Assembly: GCA_029215795.1 (NCBI GenBank)
Contig: JARDYH010000005.1
Coordinates: 11,440,001 to 11,504,000 of the forward strand
Direction of reading: 5' to 3'
DNA from: Anniella stebbinsi
Lineage: Eukaryota > Chordata > Lepidosauria > Squamata > Anniellidae
Length of the DNA stretch: 64,000 nucleotides
This document shows, in pieces, positions 1 to 64,000 of this stretch. The notes under the pieces were generated by a model, which searched no databases, had not been told where the DNA came from, and saw only the letters and a list, made by a program, of their open reading frames with translations. A program made the position numbers and the translations under genes. Numbering within the stretch: the stretch's first letter is position 1; each line of letters begins with the position of its first letter.

Positions 1-63490
<63,490 letters not shown>

Positions 63491-64000
63491 GTGAGGGGCG
63501 GGGGGAGATTGGTGCGGAAGGTGTGGACTTCATGATGTAGTAGTAGGCAAAGTAGTCCGTAAGCTTCTTGGCCTGCTGAGTGGTCTTGGGCCCTTCCCTC
63601 CCATCCATTCTCCTTCTTTCTCTCTCCTCCTCTCTCTCTCTCTCTCTCTCTCTCCCCCCTCCCTCTCTGACTTAATCCTTTCCATCTCTTTTATTTTCTG
63701 AAGTCCTGTCACGTAGAAAGACACAACTCACCCCAGGCATTTTGTGATGGTGCCTTTGACTGTCACAAGGGACAAGTAACTTCCTCAAGAAACCGAGTTC
63801 CAAATGTTCCCATGGGCCCCAAAACGTTGGGGATCCCTGGTCTAGTGTTATGTTTGAAACACAGTGTGGTTCTACACTTAACTTCTTCTTTGCTGTACAG
63901 AATCTACTGACATCTGCTACGAACAAGCGCTGAATGAGGAATTCTCTCATTTTAAATAGTTTCTGTTTTCTCTTGTTCTTAAAGACAACAACCTCTACGG
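63491..64000 (+). other. WNK3 intron at window end
   Basis: It contains a (CT)n microsatellite (63623-63654) and the second direct-repeat copy (63738-63895). A CTGTACAG near 63892-63899 mimics an acceptor, but the codons after it meet a stop within eleven triplets. Confidence 0.7.
63738..63895. repeat. Direct repeat, copy 2
   Basis: ATTTTGTGATGGTGCCTTTG onward to AACACAGTGTGGTTCTACAC corresponds to 62323-62455. An extra ACGTTGGGGATCCC block lies in the middle. Confidence 0.8.

Noticed and set aside
63890..63935. Possible WNK3 exon after CTGTACAG
   Set aside because: The codons meet a TGA within eleven triplets, do not resemble the expected WNK3 continuation, and lie at the edge of a repeated sequence.

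Overview
The window is vertebrate nuclear DNA, most likely from a squamate reptile (probably a lizard). The evidence is a conserved vertebrate gene with GT-AG introns, two recent DIRS-type tyrosine-recombinase retrotransposons (absent from mammals and birds, common in lizards), a squamate-type tRNA-derived SINE, and many small hAT-like foldback elements. Nothing looks prokaryotic; there is no operon, CRISPR array, tRNA or rRNA gene.

The only host gene I can support is WNK3, on the + strand across the whole window. I place 19 coding exons between 686 and 63490, and all their splice phases agree. The window enters inside the kinase domain (P+1 loop/APE motif) and leaves before the C terminus, so both ends are missing. 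The exons encode, in order: the C-lobe of the kinase, the autoinhibitory PF2-like domain, the acidic DQH motif (the KLHL3-recognition type), a very large glutamine-rich region in a single 3.2 kb exon, the second PF2-like domain, an RFxI-type and an RFQV (SPAK/OSR1-docking) motif, the WNK3-type basic insert, and the C-terminal coiled coil. About 2361 codons are seen here, more than the whole human protein (about 1800 residues). The excess is mainly a tandemly expanded Gln-rich block at 19080-20460.

The introns are a dense transposon landscape. Two DIRS elements lie in sense orientation at 9812-15683 and 35142-41081. Both have terminal inverted repeats, an internal complementary region, and intact RT/RNase H and tyrosine recombinase frames; in both, gag is broken by independent lesions. 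Their layout is compact: one gag TGA stop, in the context CTT TGA C, sits where the ATG-less RT frame begins (+1), and the gag frame itself stays open past that stop through the whole RT region into the recombinase. This is the most interesting system in the window.

Other intronic content: a minus-strand LINE at about 22040-26200 with decayed ORF1 and endonuclease and most of the RT missing; an LTR-like unit (51302-52742) with a 5 bp duplication and a nested 5'-truncated LINE; a possible Penelope-type hammerhead ribozyme core at 9698-9725; an interrupted tRNA-SINE; several families of palindromic elements, some with 8 bp duplications; and many microsatellites. In the remaining stretches I see no gene.
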